DNA from: an uncultured Spartobacteria bacterium
Lineage (GTDB): Bacteria > Verrucomicrobiota > Verrucomicrobiia > Chthoniobacterales > Chthoniobacteraceae
Length of the DNA: 64,000 nt
Direction: 5' to 3'
NCBI GenBank assembly: GCA_903882875.1
Contig: CAIRYQ010000117.1
Coordinates: 1 to 64,000, forward strand
Part shown: positions 19,586-28,817 of the stretch, one piece after another
How the letters are laid out: every line of letters starts with the position of its first letter
Numbering within the stretch: the first letter of the stretch is position 1
Made by a program: the position numbers and the translations under genes
Notes under the pieces: generated by a model
The model's input: the letters and a program-made list of their open reading frames with translations, nothing else
Databases searched by the model: none
Told to the model about the DNA's origin: nothing

Positions 19586-21012
19586 GGGCGCTGCCGCTGT
19601 CCGCGAAGATCGCGCTGTGGTCGTTCGTGCTCGCGTTGACGACCATCGGCGGCGGCTACTCCGTGACGGCCTACGTGCTGAAACAGGAAATGCTGTCCTT
19701 GATCGAGCAGCGGGCAGAGCGCATTTCCAAGGACATCCTCCTTGCCCTCGATCACCTGCCGGAAAAGCCGTCGGCGATCACCAAGGAAATGCTGCCGAGA
19801 TCTGCGGCGACCATCCCCGTGGAGATCATGACGGCAGACGGCGAGACGCTCTTCCGCGCGCCGTCCCTCAAAAACAGATCGCTCGCCGACGGCCCGGCGA
19901 CCCCGCATCAGACGATGATCGGCAAGATTTCCTACCATGTGGAGACCCGCGAACAGCGGGGCCTCACGCTGCGCCTCGCCCTTCCCCTCACGCAGGTGGA
20001 CACCTCGCTCCGGAGGTTGAAAATGGCGAGCCTCACCGCGCTGCCGATCATCGCAGTCCTCAGCCTCCTGGGAGGATACTGGGTCGCCGGGCGCGCGCTG
20101 AAACCCATGCGGAAAATCACCGAGGCCGCCGCGCGCATCACCGCGGAAGATTTGCACCGGCGCCTGCCGCTTCCCGTCGCACGCGACGAAATCCGCAAGC
20201 TCACCAACGTCCTCAACGACACCTTCGAGCGCCTCGAACGCAGCTACCTCCAGGCGGTCCGCTTTGCCTCGGACGCATCGCACCAGCTCAAGACGCCGGT
20301 CACCGTGATGCGAGCGGCGATCGAGTCGCTGCTGGCGGATCCGACGATACGCCCGGATCAGGCCGCGGTGCTGAACGACGTGCTCGACCAGACGCGCCGG
20401 CTCTCCTCCCTGACCGAAGGGCTGCTGCTGCTCGCTCGCGCCGACTCGGGCGGCATCAAGAGCTATCCGGACGAGGCGGACCTGATCCCGATCCTCACAC
20501 GCTGCATCGAGGACGCCGAAGTGCTGGGATCGAACTTGGAGATCAAAATCGAGCAGGAGCTTCCCGACTGCCTGCCCGCGCTCGCCGCACCGCAGCAGAC
20601 CGAGCAGATCCTCCTGAACCTCCTCGAAAACGCCGTGAAGTACAACCACCACGGCGGCACGATCCGCGTAAAGGCCGTCGAACGGCGGGACGGCGTGTTC
20701 ATCACGATCACGAACACCGGCACCCCGATTCCGCTGGATCGCATGCAGTGGATTTTCGACCGCTTCGCACGCGGCGACAGCGACGAATCGCGCGCAGGCT
20801 ACGGCCTCGGCCTGAGCATCGCGCGCGAACTCGCAGCCGCGCAAGGCGGAGACGTGCGCCTCGTGCGCTCGGATGCGGATACGACGGAATTTGAACTGCG
20901 CCTCGCGAAGCCCGCCGCAAAGACCGCGGACAATCCGCTCATCCCGCTGCTCACGCCCGCCCCGCGGCCCGCCCATCCGCGCCCGAGGGATGTCCTGACC
21001 TTGAGGCCGTAG
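19582..21012 (+). CDS. Sensor histidine kinase, two-component partner
   Basis: Product of 476 residues overlapping the response regulator stop by ATGA. Two membrane segments (about 10-32 and 150-171) flank a periplasmic sensor of roughly 115 residues without a recognised fold. HAMP follows (about 172-225). The dimerisation/phosphoacceptor domain carries His234 in FASDASHQLKTPV, then the ATPase domain has the N box EQILLNLLENAVKYN (341-355) and the G box YGLGLSIAREL (407-417). It autophosphorylates on His and passes phosphate to the neighbouring regulator. The C-terminal 30 residues are Pro-rich and not part of the kinase fold. The signal sensed is unknown. Confidence 0.95.
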   Translation: MRALPLSAKIALWSFVLALTTIGGGYSVTAYVLKQEMLSLIEQRAERISKDILLALDHLPEKPSAITKEMLPRSAATIPVEIMTADGETLFRAPSLKNRSLADGPATPHQTMIGKISYHVETREQRGLTLRLALPLTQVDTSLRRLKMASLTALPIIAVLSLLGGYWVAGRALKPMRKITEAAARITAEDLHRRLPLPVARDEIRKLTNVLNDTFERLERSYLQAVRFASDASHQLKTPVTVMRAAIESLLADPTIRPDQAAVLNDVLDQTRRLSSLTEGLLLLARADSGGIKSYPDEADLIPILTRCIEDAEVLGSNLEIKIEQELPDCLPALAAPQQTEQILLNLLENAVKYNHHGGTIRVKAVERRDGVFITITNTGTPIPLDRMQWIFDRFARGDSDESRAGYGLGLSIARELAAAQGGDVRLVRSDADTTEFELRLAKPAAKTADNPLIPLLTPAPRPAHPRPRDVLTLRP

Positions 21013-21063
21013 GATCCGAAGCTGCCTCGATGGGGCTTGCAGCCGTGGCGGAAGCGCAGCCTC

Positions 21064-21945
21064 TCAGTAAATCATCGCCTCCGCCGGCGGCTCGGCCTTT
21101 TCGATTTTCTCAACCTTCAGCACGGAAATGCGGCGGCCCTTTTCCACTGGGAATGTCGCGGTGCCGGTGATGCGCACCCACGTCATCTCGGGAAATGCGG
21201 GGAGCTTTTCCGCCTCGGCGAGCGTGGCGACCGGCCGGGCGTCGGCGGCGCAACAAGTCATGAACATGCGCACGGCCTTGAAGCGGTTGCCGGAGGCGTT
21301 GTTCGACGAGTCGGGCATGAACTGGCCGATGAGTTCCACGCTCTTTCCCTCGAAGTCCTTGCGGAGAAGATTGTCCTGCGCGGCGTAGAGAAGGTCGAGA
21401 ACTTCGGCGACGATGGTGCCGTCGGGTTTGCGCACGAGGTAGTCGGCGGTCTTGCTTTCCTCCGCGGCGGCTGGCTGCGAAGATGTGGCAGACTGGTTGC
21501 CGTCCTTGCTCGGGAGCGAAAGGCCCACGGGCTTGCGGTAGTCGGCTTTTCCATCCGCCGGGCGCGGCGCGGCGCTGCCGAGCTGATCGAGCGAAGTCGC
21601 GGTGCCGCGGTTCTCGACGAATGACTTGCTGAAACCGTCCTTCGGATCAAAGCGCGCAGCGACGACGATCGGCGCGAGCAGGATGAAAAAGGTGAGCAGC
21701 TTGCCAGCGGTGCGGCGGCTCAGGCCGTGACCGCATTCGCCCGAGGAGCAGCACGTGGCGTCGCCTTTGAATGCGACGAAACTCAGCGCCATCACGCCAA
21801 GCACGATCGCGGCGATGAGCGCATACACGCGGAATTCCGGCGCGAGCATCGCATTCATCCGCATCGAGAAATGGAAGTAGAGCAGCACCGCGCTCCAAGT
21901 CGCGAGCGTCGCAGCGGGCAGCCAGCGTGCGAAAAGGGATTTCAT
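21064..21945 (-). CDS. DUF1980/TIGR03943-type membrane protein (permease partner)
   Basis: Product of 293 residues from the ATG at 21945, three bases after the permease stop. The N terminus has two or three hydrophobic segments (about 9-27, 38-60, 81-97) and a Cys-rich stretch (CCSSGECGHG, near 65). The C-terminal soluble domain has a TCCAADARPV block characteristic of the YcgQ/TIGR03943 family. These proteins are encoded with UPF0718-type permeases, exactly as here, and the Cys residues hint at metal or thiol chemistry. Substrate is not established. Both genes run on the minus strand, convergent with the two-component pair. Confidence 0.82.
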   Translation of the reverse strand: MKSLFARWLPAATLATWSAVLLYFHFSMRMNAMLAPEFRVYALIAAIVLGVMALSFVAFKGDATCCSSGECGHGLSRRTAGKLLTFFILLAPIVVAARFDPKDGFSKSFVENRGTATSLDQLGSAAPRPADGKADYRKPVGLSLPSKDGNQSATSSQPAAAEESKTADYLVRKPDGTIVAEVLDLLYAAQDNLLRKDFEGKSVELIGQFMPDSSNNASGNRFKAVRMFMTCCAADARPVATLAEAEKLPAFPEMTWVRITGTATFPVEKGRRISVLKVEKIEKAEPPAEAMIY

Positions 21946-21947
21946 GG

Positions 21948-22988
21948 TCAGCAGGGTAGCGTCGTTTGAGCCGGCACGCAAACCGGCGGCGTGAAAAAGC
22001 CGCGGCCTTTTCCCGGCGCGACTTCAAGTCCAGCCCAGATCCAGCAGATGAATGCGATGATCGCGAAAAGTCCGATCGCCATGCACACGACGAAACGGCG
22101 GCGGAACACGAGGCCATAGAGCCAGAAGAGCTTCAGATCAAACACCGGGCCGAAGAGCAGGAAGGCGAGCTTTGCCGCCGGCGGGAAAATCGTGAGCTGC
22201 GTGGCGGCTACGAACGCATCCGTCGTGCTGCACAGCCCGAGCAGCGCGGCGAGCACCATGAGCGAGACGACGGAAAGGAACGGTGATTGCGCGAGCGGCG
22301 CGATGACTTCGCGATTTACGCCCACGGCAAACGCGCTCGTGATCGCCGTGCCGATGACGAAGAACACCGTGACATCCAGGAAATCCGCCGTGGCCGACTG
22401 AATCGCGAGCATCACTTTCCGCAGCGGCGAAGCCGACGCGACGATCTGCGAAAAATCCAGCGGCGCGGAATCCGCGCTCGATTCCGAGGAGATGCTCAGT
22501 CCAGTGCGGCGACGCGGCGCGGCATCGGCGGGATTCGGCTGCGCGACGAGCCTGCGCGGGAGCTGATGCACGACGAGCGCGACGAGCACCGCGATGGCGT
22601 AGCCGAAGCCCATTCGCAGCGTGAGCATGAGCCACGGATCCTGTTTGCTGAACGCCTTGAACGTGCTCAGCGCCACGATGGGGCTCACGATCGGCGCGGC
22701 GAGCATGTAGGCCGTCGCCACGCCGAGCGGCATGCCTTTGCGGATGAAGCGCCGCACGATGATCACGCTGCCGCATTCGCACATCGGAAAAATAAGCCCG
22801 AGCAGCCCCGCGAGGAAAATCGCCGGGCCGGGACGCGACGGCAGCAGCTTCGTGAAACGCTCCGCCGAAACGAACACATCCACAAACCCGGAGATGAGCG
22901 CCCCGAGCAGCAGGAACGGCGCGCCCTCGAACAGCACGCTGAGGAACGCCTTCGCAAAATCGCCGAACTCGATGTGGAACCAGTTCAT
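21948..22988 (-). CDS. Permease of the UPF0718/ArsP family
   Basis: Product of 346 residues from the ATG at 22988, where a membrane-inserting segment starts (FAKAFLSVLFEGAPFLLLGA). About eight membrane segments are visible in two halves, with the conserved FPMCECGSVIIVRRFIRKG block near residue 75 that carries paired cysteines, and a central charged cytoplasmic loop (about 165-195). Known relatives export organoarsenicals or act as permeases of unknown substrate; no arsenic genes are nearby, so I do not assign one. The stop is followed two bases later by the start of the DUF1980 partner. The two almost certainly work as one unit. Confidence 0.85.
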   Translation of the reverse strand: MNWFHIEFGDFAKAFLSVLFEGAPFLLLGALISGFVDVFVSAERFTKLLPSRPGPAIFLAGLLGLIFPMCECGSVIIVRRFIRKGMPLGVATAYMLAAPIVSPIVALSTFKAFSKQDPWLMLTLRMGFGYAIAVLVALVVHQLPRRLVAQPNPADAAPRRRTGLSISSESSADSAPLDFSQIVASASPLRKVMLAIQSATADFLDVTVFFVIGTAITSAFAVGVNREVIAPLAQSPFLSVVSLMVLAALLGLCSTTDAFVAATQLTIFPPAAKLAFLLFGPVFDLKLFWLYGLVFRRRFVVCMAIGLFAIIAFICWIWAGLEVAPGKGRGFFTPPVCVPAQTTLPC

Positions 22989-23055
22989 CGTGCGGCGGGA
23001 GGAATGGTCATGCCCATCATTCCACGCGAAGCGCACAGGCTTTGGGAGAAAATGT

Positions 23056-24540
23056 TCACGGCTTCAGCGAATGCGCGGCCTGCTCGCCGCCGAGAAGCTC
23101 CGGCGCCTGCAAGGAACGCGCACCCTGCTCCAGCGGCTTCAGCTCCTCGATGTCCTTGCCCGCATTCGCCGCGTGCAGTTCCTTGAATTTCCGCGCGGTC
23201 ACAAACACGCGCGTCTCCAGCGAGCGCGTCGCATCGTTGTACGCGTCCACCGCGCTGCCGAGATTGCGTCCGAGCTTTGCGAAATGCTCGCCGAGCTTTG
23301 CCAGCCGCTCGTAAAGCTCGCTGCCGAGATCGCTGATCAGCTTCGCATTTTCCGCGAGCTTCTCCTGCCGCCAGCCGTAGTGCACCGCGCGCAGCAGCGC
23401 GATCAAGGTCATCGGCGTCGTGAGCATCACGTTTTTCTCCGCGCTGAATTCGATCAGCTCCGGATCGTGCTCCACCGCCGCGCCGAAGAAAGTCTCCGCC
23501 GGCAGGAAGAGCACGACGAACTCCGGCGCTTCGCCGAACTGCTCCCAGTAGCTTTTCGCCGAGAGCGCCTTGATGTGCTCGCGCACCGCCAGCGCGTGCT
23601 CGCGATAGGCCGCGGTGCGCGTCACTTCATCGGTCGCGGAAATCGCGCGGTCGTACGCGCTGAACGGCACCTTGGAATCCACGACGATCGTCTTGCCTCC
23701 AGGCATCTTCACGAGCATGTCCGGACGCAGCCTGCCCCTGTCGCTATCTCCGACGCCGCTCTGTTGCTCGTAAAAATCGCAGTGATCCTGCATCCCCGCG
23801 AGTTCGACGACGCGGCGCAACTGGATTTCCCCCCAGCGCCCGCGCGCGCCCGTCGAGCGCAGCGCACTCGCAAGCCGGCCCGTCTCGCCGCGAAGCTCGC
23901 GCTGCGTCTCGATGAGCGACTTCACCTGCGTTGCGAGCCCTTCGTAAGCAGCGGCACGCGCTGTCTCGATGGCATTCATCTGCGTGTCCACTCGGGCGAG
24001 CGACTCGCGCACGGGCTTCAGCAGTTCCGTGATCGCCTGCTCCTTCTGCGCGAGATCACCGCTCGCCTTCTCCTGGAATTTCGCCAGCGTCTCATTCGCG
24101 AGCGAAAGGAACGCCGCGTTGTTGTTCTGGAGCGCCTGCGCGCTCAGCGCGTGAAAGGCGTCCGAGAGTTTTTTCTGCGCGTCATCGAGCAGCGCCAGTT
24201 TCTCCGCCGCCTGCTCGCGTTCCTCGGAAATCTGCATCTCCAGCGCAGCCACGCGCGCATCCACCTCGCCTTTCACTCTGCGCAATTCTTCCAGCGCACG
24301 CTCGCGCTCGCCGGCTTCGCGCTGGAGATCTGCGATGCGCGCGCGCGCCGCGGCATCGTTCGCCTCCGCGGTCGCGAGATTTTTTGAGAGCGACAGCTTT
24401 TCATCCGCGTGCGCGGCCTGCAGCCGCGCCTCGGCTTCCGTCACAGCCGCGGCGGGACGCTGACGGAGAAAAATCCAAGCGAGCACCGCGCCGAGCACGG
24501 CTCCGAGGATGGTCGCTGCGATGAGGATCGTTTCTTTCAA
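23056..24540 (-). CDS. rmuC: RmuC-family protein
   Basis: Product of 494 residues if translation starts at the TTG at 24540, which places the N-terminal membrane anchor (ETILIAATILGAVLGAVLAW) at the very start as usual for the family. An upstream ATG at 24594 would add 18 residues that look non-native. A long coiled coil (about 30-190) precedes the RmuC nuclease-like domain with GRWGEIQLRRVVELAGM, LVKMPGGKTIVVDSKVPF and VVLFLPAETFF. RmuC limits certain recombination events in Escherichia coli and is thought to be a PD-(D/E)XK-related nuclease. It is a single gene between the permease pair and the type VII-like operon. Confidence 0.9.
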   Translation of the reverse strand: MKETILIAATILGAVLGAVLAWIFLRQRPAAAVTEAEARLQAAHADEKLSLSKNLATAEANDAAARARIADLQREAGERERALEELRRVKGEVDARVAALEMQISEEREQAAEKLALLDDAQKKLSDAFHALSAQALQNNNAAFLSLANETLAKFQEKASGDLAQKEQAITELLKPVRESLARVDTQMNAIETARAAAYEGLATQVKSLIETQRELRGETGRLASALRSTGARGRWGEIQLRRVVELAGMQDHCDFYEQQSGVGDSDRGRLRPDMLVKMPGGKTIVVDSKVPFSAYDRAISATDEVTRTAAYREHALAVREHIKALSAKSYWEQFGEAPEFVVLFLPAETFFGAAVEHDPELIEFSAEKNVMLTTPMTLIALLRAVHYGWRQEKLAENAKLISDLGSELYERLAKLGEHFAKLGRNLGSAVDAYNDATRSLETRVFVTARKFKELHAANAGKDIEELKPLEQGARSLQAPELLGGEQAAHSLKP

Positions 24541-24730
24541 GACGCGGCATCCTGCGTGCGCAGGCGCACAGTGGCAAGGATCGGCGGCCTGCATGCAGAC
24601 ATGCGGTGAAAGATCATGCCATAGTGCGGACGGGGACCAGAAAGTAGCTGGCGCGATTTACCACAGGTTGAAAAGGCAAGCCGCTCACCAACTCACAGCG
24701 AGTGTCAGGGTTTCGCGGCCGTAGGTGCGG

Positions 24731-27700
24731 TCAGCGCGCTGCAAGCTGCGCGGCGGCCTTTTCGAACCATTCGCTGTCCGGTGCGGCGTAGGGGCGGAAG
24801 GTCTCCAGCGTGCCGGCCTGCTCGTTATGGAGCAACGCGCGGTGCAGTCCGAGGCTGCTGGCCTTGGGCGAATCAATGAGGCTCGCGGAGTCGTTCGCGC
24901 TCATCTGGAAGACGATCCGCATTTCAAATTCCGTGAGCGCCTTCCGGCTCATCGCGCGGTTCACATTGTTGTAGGAGTCCACCGTCGCGATGATGTGGAT
25001 GCCGAGCGCGCTGCCCTCGGTGATGATTTCGTTGAACGCCGCGCCGGGGCTCGCCTCGCCATCGCCGCCGCCGAAGCTGAATTCGTCCTCGTGGCGCAGC
25101 TTCTTGAATTTGTGCAGGCCGTGGATGAACACGAACACCGACGGCGCACCCGCGAGCGGAGTTTCGCCGCTGGCGCGCGCCTTCATCTCCGTGGCGAGAT
25201 TGCCGATCACGTCGGGAATCTCCAGCGCGGTCACGAGCGTGAGGCCATGCGGGATCGTCCTGGCAAGGCGCTCGAATTGTTCCGTCTCGGACGTGCCCGC
25301 CGCGGAAGCGTGAATCACAATGAAACGCGCGCTTCCCGCGGGATGCTGCGCGGCGAGCGCGACGACCGAGAGCAGGATCATCGTGAGCGCGGACTCCTCG
25401 CGCTGGCCGACGATGAGCAAGTGGTTCCCGCTCTGCCGGAGGAATGCCGCCTCGGTCGGGCCCTTGATCGAATTCGGCGCGCCGAACCAGCACAGCGGGG
25501 CGGGCGGCGCCTTGGGCGGTTTCGATTCGAGCGCGATCGCGAGCAGATCGTTCTCCTGCACATTCGCGGGCGCATTCCCCTCGAAGACGATCGCGCTGCG
25601 ATGCCGGTCGTGCCGCGCATCGGCGAGCGCGCGCACCTTGTCGAGATACGCGTCGCGCTCCTCGTCGGAAAGCCACACGACCTGGAACGGGCTGTTGCCC
25701 TCAATGGCTCCGGCGGAGTCGTTGTAGATGCCCTCGCCGGGACGCGAGAGCAAGCGCGGCGCGGAGTTGTTCTCATCCATGATGAGATACGCGTCGGCCT
25801 CATTGCACTGGAGCGCGACGCGGATGACCATCTGCCCCATCGTCGCGCGCGCGAGCGTGAACGCACCGCCGAGCGTCTGCGAACCGAGGATCACATGGAT
25901 GCCGAATGCGCGACCCTGCCGCACGATGCGGTCGAAGAGCAGCGACGCCGTCTGCGCGATGCTGTCGTCCTCGACGAAGAATTCCTGGAACTCGTCAATG
26001 AGCAGCAGCGAACGCGGCATCGGCTCCGTGCCGCCCGCGCGCTTGTAGCCCGCGACATCCTGCACGTTCAGCTTTCGGAAAAGGTCGCCGCGCCGTTTCA
26101 GCTCCTCGTCCACGCGCTGCAGGACGCTAAGCGCAAATTCCCGATCGCTCTCGATCGCCACGACGCGCGCGTGCGGCAGGCGCTTGTTCGCGTAGCATTT
26201 GAATTCCACGCCCTTCTTGAAATCAATCAGGTAGAACTCGACCTGATCCGGCGAGCATGCGAGCGCGAGGTTCGTGATGATGACGTGGAAGAGCGTGGAC
26301 TTGCCCGAGCCCGTCTTGCCCGCAAAGAGCGCGTGCTGTCGCGTGCCTTTGCCGATGGCGAGGTACTGCATCTTCGTCGCACCGGTGCGCCCGATCGGGA
26401 TTCGCAGCTCGTTCGTCGTCTCGTTCGTCCACAGTTCCTCGGGCTTCGGCGCAATTTGCTCAAAGGGCACCTGCACGCGGTTCGAGTCCACGCTGTTCTT
26501 GCCGATCTTGTGAACGAGGCTCTGTGCGAGCGTCGCATCCGGCGGCAGGTCGAGCACGAGCGCCGCGCCTGCCTCCGCCTGTTCGCGTCCCGCGGAAAAT
26601 GCGCCGCCGTCCGCACGCAGGCACACGCTGCCCCTGCGCAGCTCATCAATCGAAAACCCGTCCGGCAGTGCGTGGCGCTGATCCCAGTGGATGAGCGTGA
26701 ACACCCCGCAGCGCGGGCCGCTGATCGCGATGCTCTGCAGCCGCTGCGCCGAGGCTTCGCTGAAGCCGTTGGGGAAATCCGCGACGACGAGGAACAGGTA
26801 TTTTTCCGCGACCGTGCCGGCCTGCGCGTTGTAGGCTGTGATGTTCGCGTACTCGTTGCGCAGGTACATCTGGATGACCTTCTCTATGTGCGCGTTCAGC
26901 TCCGAAAGCCGCTCGTCAATCTGATCGCGCTGCGTCCAGATGCGGCGGTTGATGAGCGCCTCCTCGTAGTCGCCGAGGTGCATGAGCCCTGCGAAATTTT
27001 CACCGAGCCCGACCGGGTCAATGATCGTGAAGGCGACCTTCCCGGGCGGAGTCGTTGTGAGCAGGCGGAGCATCACGTTGTTCAGCACGCGCGTCGTCGC
27101 GCCGCCGCACGATTCCTTCGTCTCGAGAAGCAGCGAGCCCTGCTGCGGATACGTGAGCGCGAGCGGGATGCTCACCTGCGGAGCACCCGGCAGCGCGAGA
27201 CGTGAGACTGCAGTCGAGGCATCGGGCCGCTTCGCGAGGTCGAGCTGGAACTGCGCAAATTTCGTCGCGGGCGTGAAGTGCTCATACGGTTTCCATGCCT
27301 CGACAAACTGCGCGCTCCACTCGGGAAAATCCGGCGCGAGCGCGGAATTGAGGTCAGTGATTTCCGCAAAAACCGGCGTGATTTGCTCCTTCCACGCCGC
27401 GTCGAGCGTGTCCCACCGCTCCTTTTCGTTCGCCTGAATCACGGACATTTCGGCCTGGTGCGCGACGTCAATCTTCGCATGTTCGGCTGCGGCGCGATCC
27501 TTCAATTCCTTCGCCTTCGCATCCGCGCGCGCGCGGATTTTTGCGAGCTGATGGGTGAGGCGCGACTCCATTTTCTGAGTCATGCGCGGGAGCTGCGGCT
27601 CCAGTTTGCGCCGGCCTCTTTTTTCAAAATCCTCCTCGACGCCGTCCGCCTTTGCCCACTTCGCATCCACGTCCGCGCAGATCGCGTCGTATTCGTCCTG

Positions 27701-28615
27701 AATGCGTTTCTGTTCGGACTTGTGCCGCGAGTCCGCCGCGGCGAGCCCCGCGCGCATCGCCCGGTAGGCATCGAGGATCGCAGCCCCGGTGCGCGCGGCC
27801 TCGTCCCGCGCGCCATTTTTCCCGCTCACGTACATCGCGACGCAACCCGCGATGAGCAGCACGGCCACGATCGCACCCACAGCCCAGAGCGGCGACGAAA
27901 TGCCGCGCACAAAGCACGCCGCACCGCCGATCGCGGCCGCGAGGACGAGCCACACCGCGAGCGGCATCGCGCTGAAGAGCCGCGGCAGCAGGAGCGCGCT
28001 GAATCTCGCGAGCTGTTCGGCCGCCGCCGCGATCCGCGCATCGATTGCACCGAGGAAATCTTCCGCCGGCTCTTCTCCCGGCTTCCCGCTCTCGCTCTCC
28101 ACGAGTGCCTGCGCAAAGGAGCCGTAGCCTCTGAACGCCTTCATCGCCTGCGCTGTGAGAGAGTCGAGCACCGCTCTGTGCTGCGCGAGCGTATGCGAAA
28201 GTGCGGCATGTTCGGCGTCGTTGTGCCGCGTATTCGCGGCAAGCGCGCGGTCGGCCTGCAGCTTGCGCATCTGGAGTTTTGCGAGCCAGTTTCCCTTCGC
28301 GTCCGCGGCACGCTTCGGCAGCGTACGCGTGAGCAGGCCGTGCGCTCGCTGCACCCGGCCGAGCCGATGATCGCGGATTGCCTGCACGCGCTCGGCCCGT
28401 CTCGCGGCGACCGACTCCACCTCGGCGATCTCCGTGTCGAGCGCAGTGTCCACCTTGTGCGCCGCGTCGCGGTGCCGCCGGATTTCCTGGCGGCTCCTCG
28501 CCGAGAGCACGACCGTCAGCTCGGACTCCTTTCTGGCGAAATCCGCGACGGTGCCCGTAAGCTTCACCAGCAGCTCCGTCGCATGCGTGAATCGCAGATT
28601 CGTGCCGTTACTCAC
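24731..28615 (-). CDS. Membrane FtsK/SpoIIIE-type ATPase with three ATPase modules (EccC-like)
   Basis: Product of 1294 residues. An N-terminal coiled coil (about 20-205) leads to two membrane segments (about 214-236 and 243-263), then a second coiled coil (about 265-410). Three tandem ATPase-like modules follow. Module 1 is degenerate (LLLETKESCGGATT at 495-508; FLVVADFP at 608-615). Module 2 is canonical (Walker A GKTGSGKS, 766-773; Walker B LLIDEFQEFF, 871-880). Module 3 is degenerate (LLIVGQREESA at 1066-1076; FVFIHGLHKF at 1161-1170). This layout matches type VII secretion motors (EccC/EssC) more than DNA-pumping FtsK, which has one motor domain and a C-terminal gamma domain, absent here. 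It is the last gene of an operon with two WXG100-like proteins. A DNA translocase role is the alternative. Confidence 0.85.
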   Translation of the reverse strand: MSNGTNLRFTHATELLVKLTGTVADFARKESELTVVLSARSRQEIRRHRDAAHKVDTALDTEIAEVESVAARRAERVQAIRDHRLGRVQRAHGLLTRTLPKRAADAKGNWLAKLQMRKLQADRALAANTRHNDAEHAALSHTLAQHRAVLDSLTAQAMKAFRGYGSFAQALVESESGKPGEEPAEDFLGAIDARIAAAAEQLARFSALLLPRLFSAMPLAVWLVLAAAIGGAACFVRGISSPLWAVGAIVAVLLIAGCVAMYVSGKNGARDEAARTGAAILDAYRAMRAGLAAADSRHKSEQKRIQDEYDAICADVDAKWAKADGVEEDFEKRGRRKLEPQLPRMTQKMESRLTHQLAKIRARADAKAKELKDRAAAEHAKIDVAHQAEMSVIQANEKERWDTLDAAWKEQITPVFAEITDLNSALAPDFPEWSAQFVEAWKPYEHFTPATKFAQFQLDLAKRPDASTAVSRLALPGAPQVSIPLALTYPQQGSLLLETKESCGGATTRVLNNVMLRLLTTTPPGKVAFTIIDPVGLGENFAGLMHLGDYEEALINRRIWTQRDQIDERLSELNAHIEKVIQMYLRNEYANITAYNAQAGTVAEKYLFLVVADFPNGFSEASAQRLQSIAISGPRCGVFTLIHWDQRHALPDGFSIDELRRGSVCLRADGGAFSAGREQAEAGAALVLDLPPDATLAQSLVHKIGKNSVDSNRVQVPFEQIAPKPEELWTNETTNELRIPIGRTGATKMQYLAIGKGTRQHALFAGKTGSGKSTLFHVIITNLALACSPDQVEFYLIDFKKGVEFKCYANKRLPHARVVAIESDREFALSVLQRVDEELKRRGDLFRKLNVQDVAGYKRAGGTEPMPRSLLLIDEFQEFFVEDDSIAQTASLLFDRIVRQGRAFGIHVILGSQTLGGAFTLARATMGQMVIRVALQCNEADAYLIMDENNSAPRLLSRPGEGIYNDSAGAIEGNSPFQVVWLSDEERDAYLDKVRALADARHDRHRSAIVFEGNAPANVQENDLLAIALESKPPKAPPAPLCWFGAPNSIKGPTEAAFLRQSGNHLLIVGQREESALTMILLSVVALAAQHPAGSARFIVIHASAAGTSETEQFERLARTIPHGLTLVTALEIPDVIGNLATEMKARASGETPLAGAPSVFVFIHGLHKFKKLRHEDEFSFGGGDGEASPGAAFNEIITEGSALGIHIIATVDSYNNVNRAMSRKALTEFEMRIVFQMSANDSASLIDSPKASSLGLHRALLHNEQAGTLETFRPYAAPDSEWFEKAAAQLAAR

Positions 28616-28817
28616 AGTCGAGCTGCACCTTTCTAATCAGCGTCGCGATCTCATCCATCGCAGTCGAGGTGCGCGCCGTGAGATGCGGCAGCCGCTCGAG
28701 ATAGTTGTGCTCAAATTCCGCCGCCTTCACGTCGCGCCACGACTCCTTCGTGCGCTCCCAGCTTTGGTTCAGATCCTTGATCGCCTGAAGCAGCGACGCA
28801 TTCGATTCGTTGCTCAT
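28608..28817 (-). CDS. Small helical protein with WxD motif (WXG100-like)
   Basis: Product of 69 residues, predicted all helical from its heptad-like spacing of Leu, Ile and Ala. Around residues 27-39 it carries WRDVKAAEFEHNY, which has the pattern W-x-D-x-x-A-x-x-F-x-x-x-aromatic. The first gene of this operon (29424-29696) has the same pattern, WQDQEAEKFADEF. WXG100 proteins are about 100-residue helical hairpins with a Trp in the turn, exported by type VII systems; this protein is shorter and has D where G is usual. Its start overlaps the preceding stop (ATGA) and its end overlaps the ATPase start by 8 bases, so it is tightly coupled to both. Confidence 0.75.
   Translation of the reverse strand: MSNESNASLLQAIKDLNQSWERTKESWRDVKAAEFEHNYLERLPHLTARTSTAMDEIATLIRKVQLDCE

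Noticed and set aside
24541-24594. Upstream ATG start for rmuC
   Set aside because: It would add an unconvincing Cys/His/Pro-rich N terminus before the membrane anchor. The TTG at 24540 fits the family better, though I cannot exclude the ATG.
24725-27205. 826-codon plus-strand frame opposite the FtsK-type ATPase
   Set aside because: The minus strand encodes intact ATPase motifs. The plus-strand frame is low-complexity Arg/Glu/Ala sequence without any motif.
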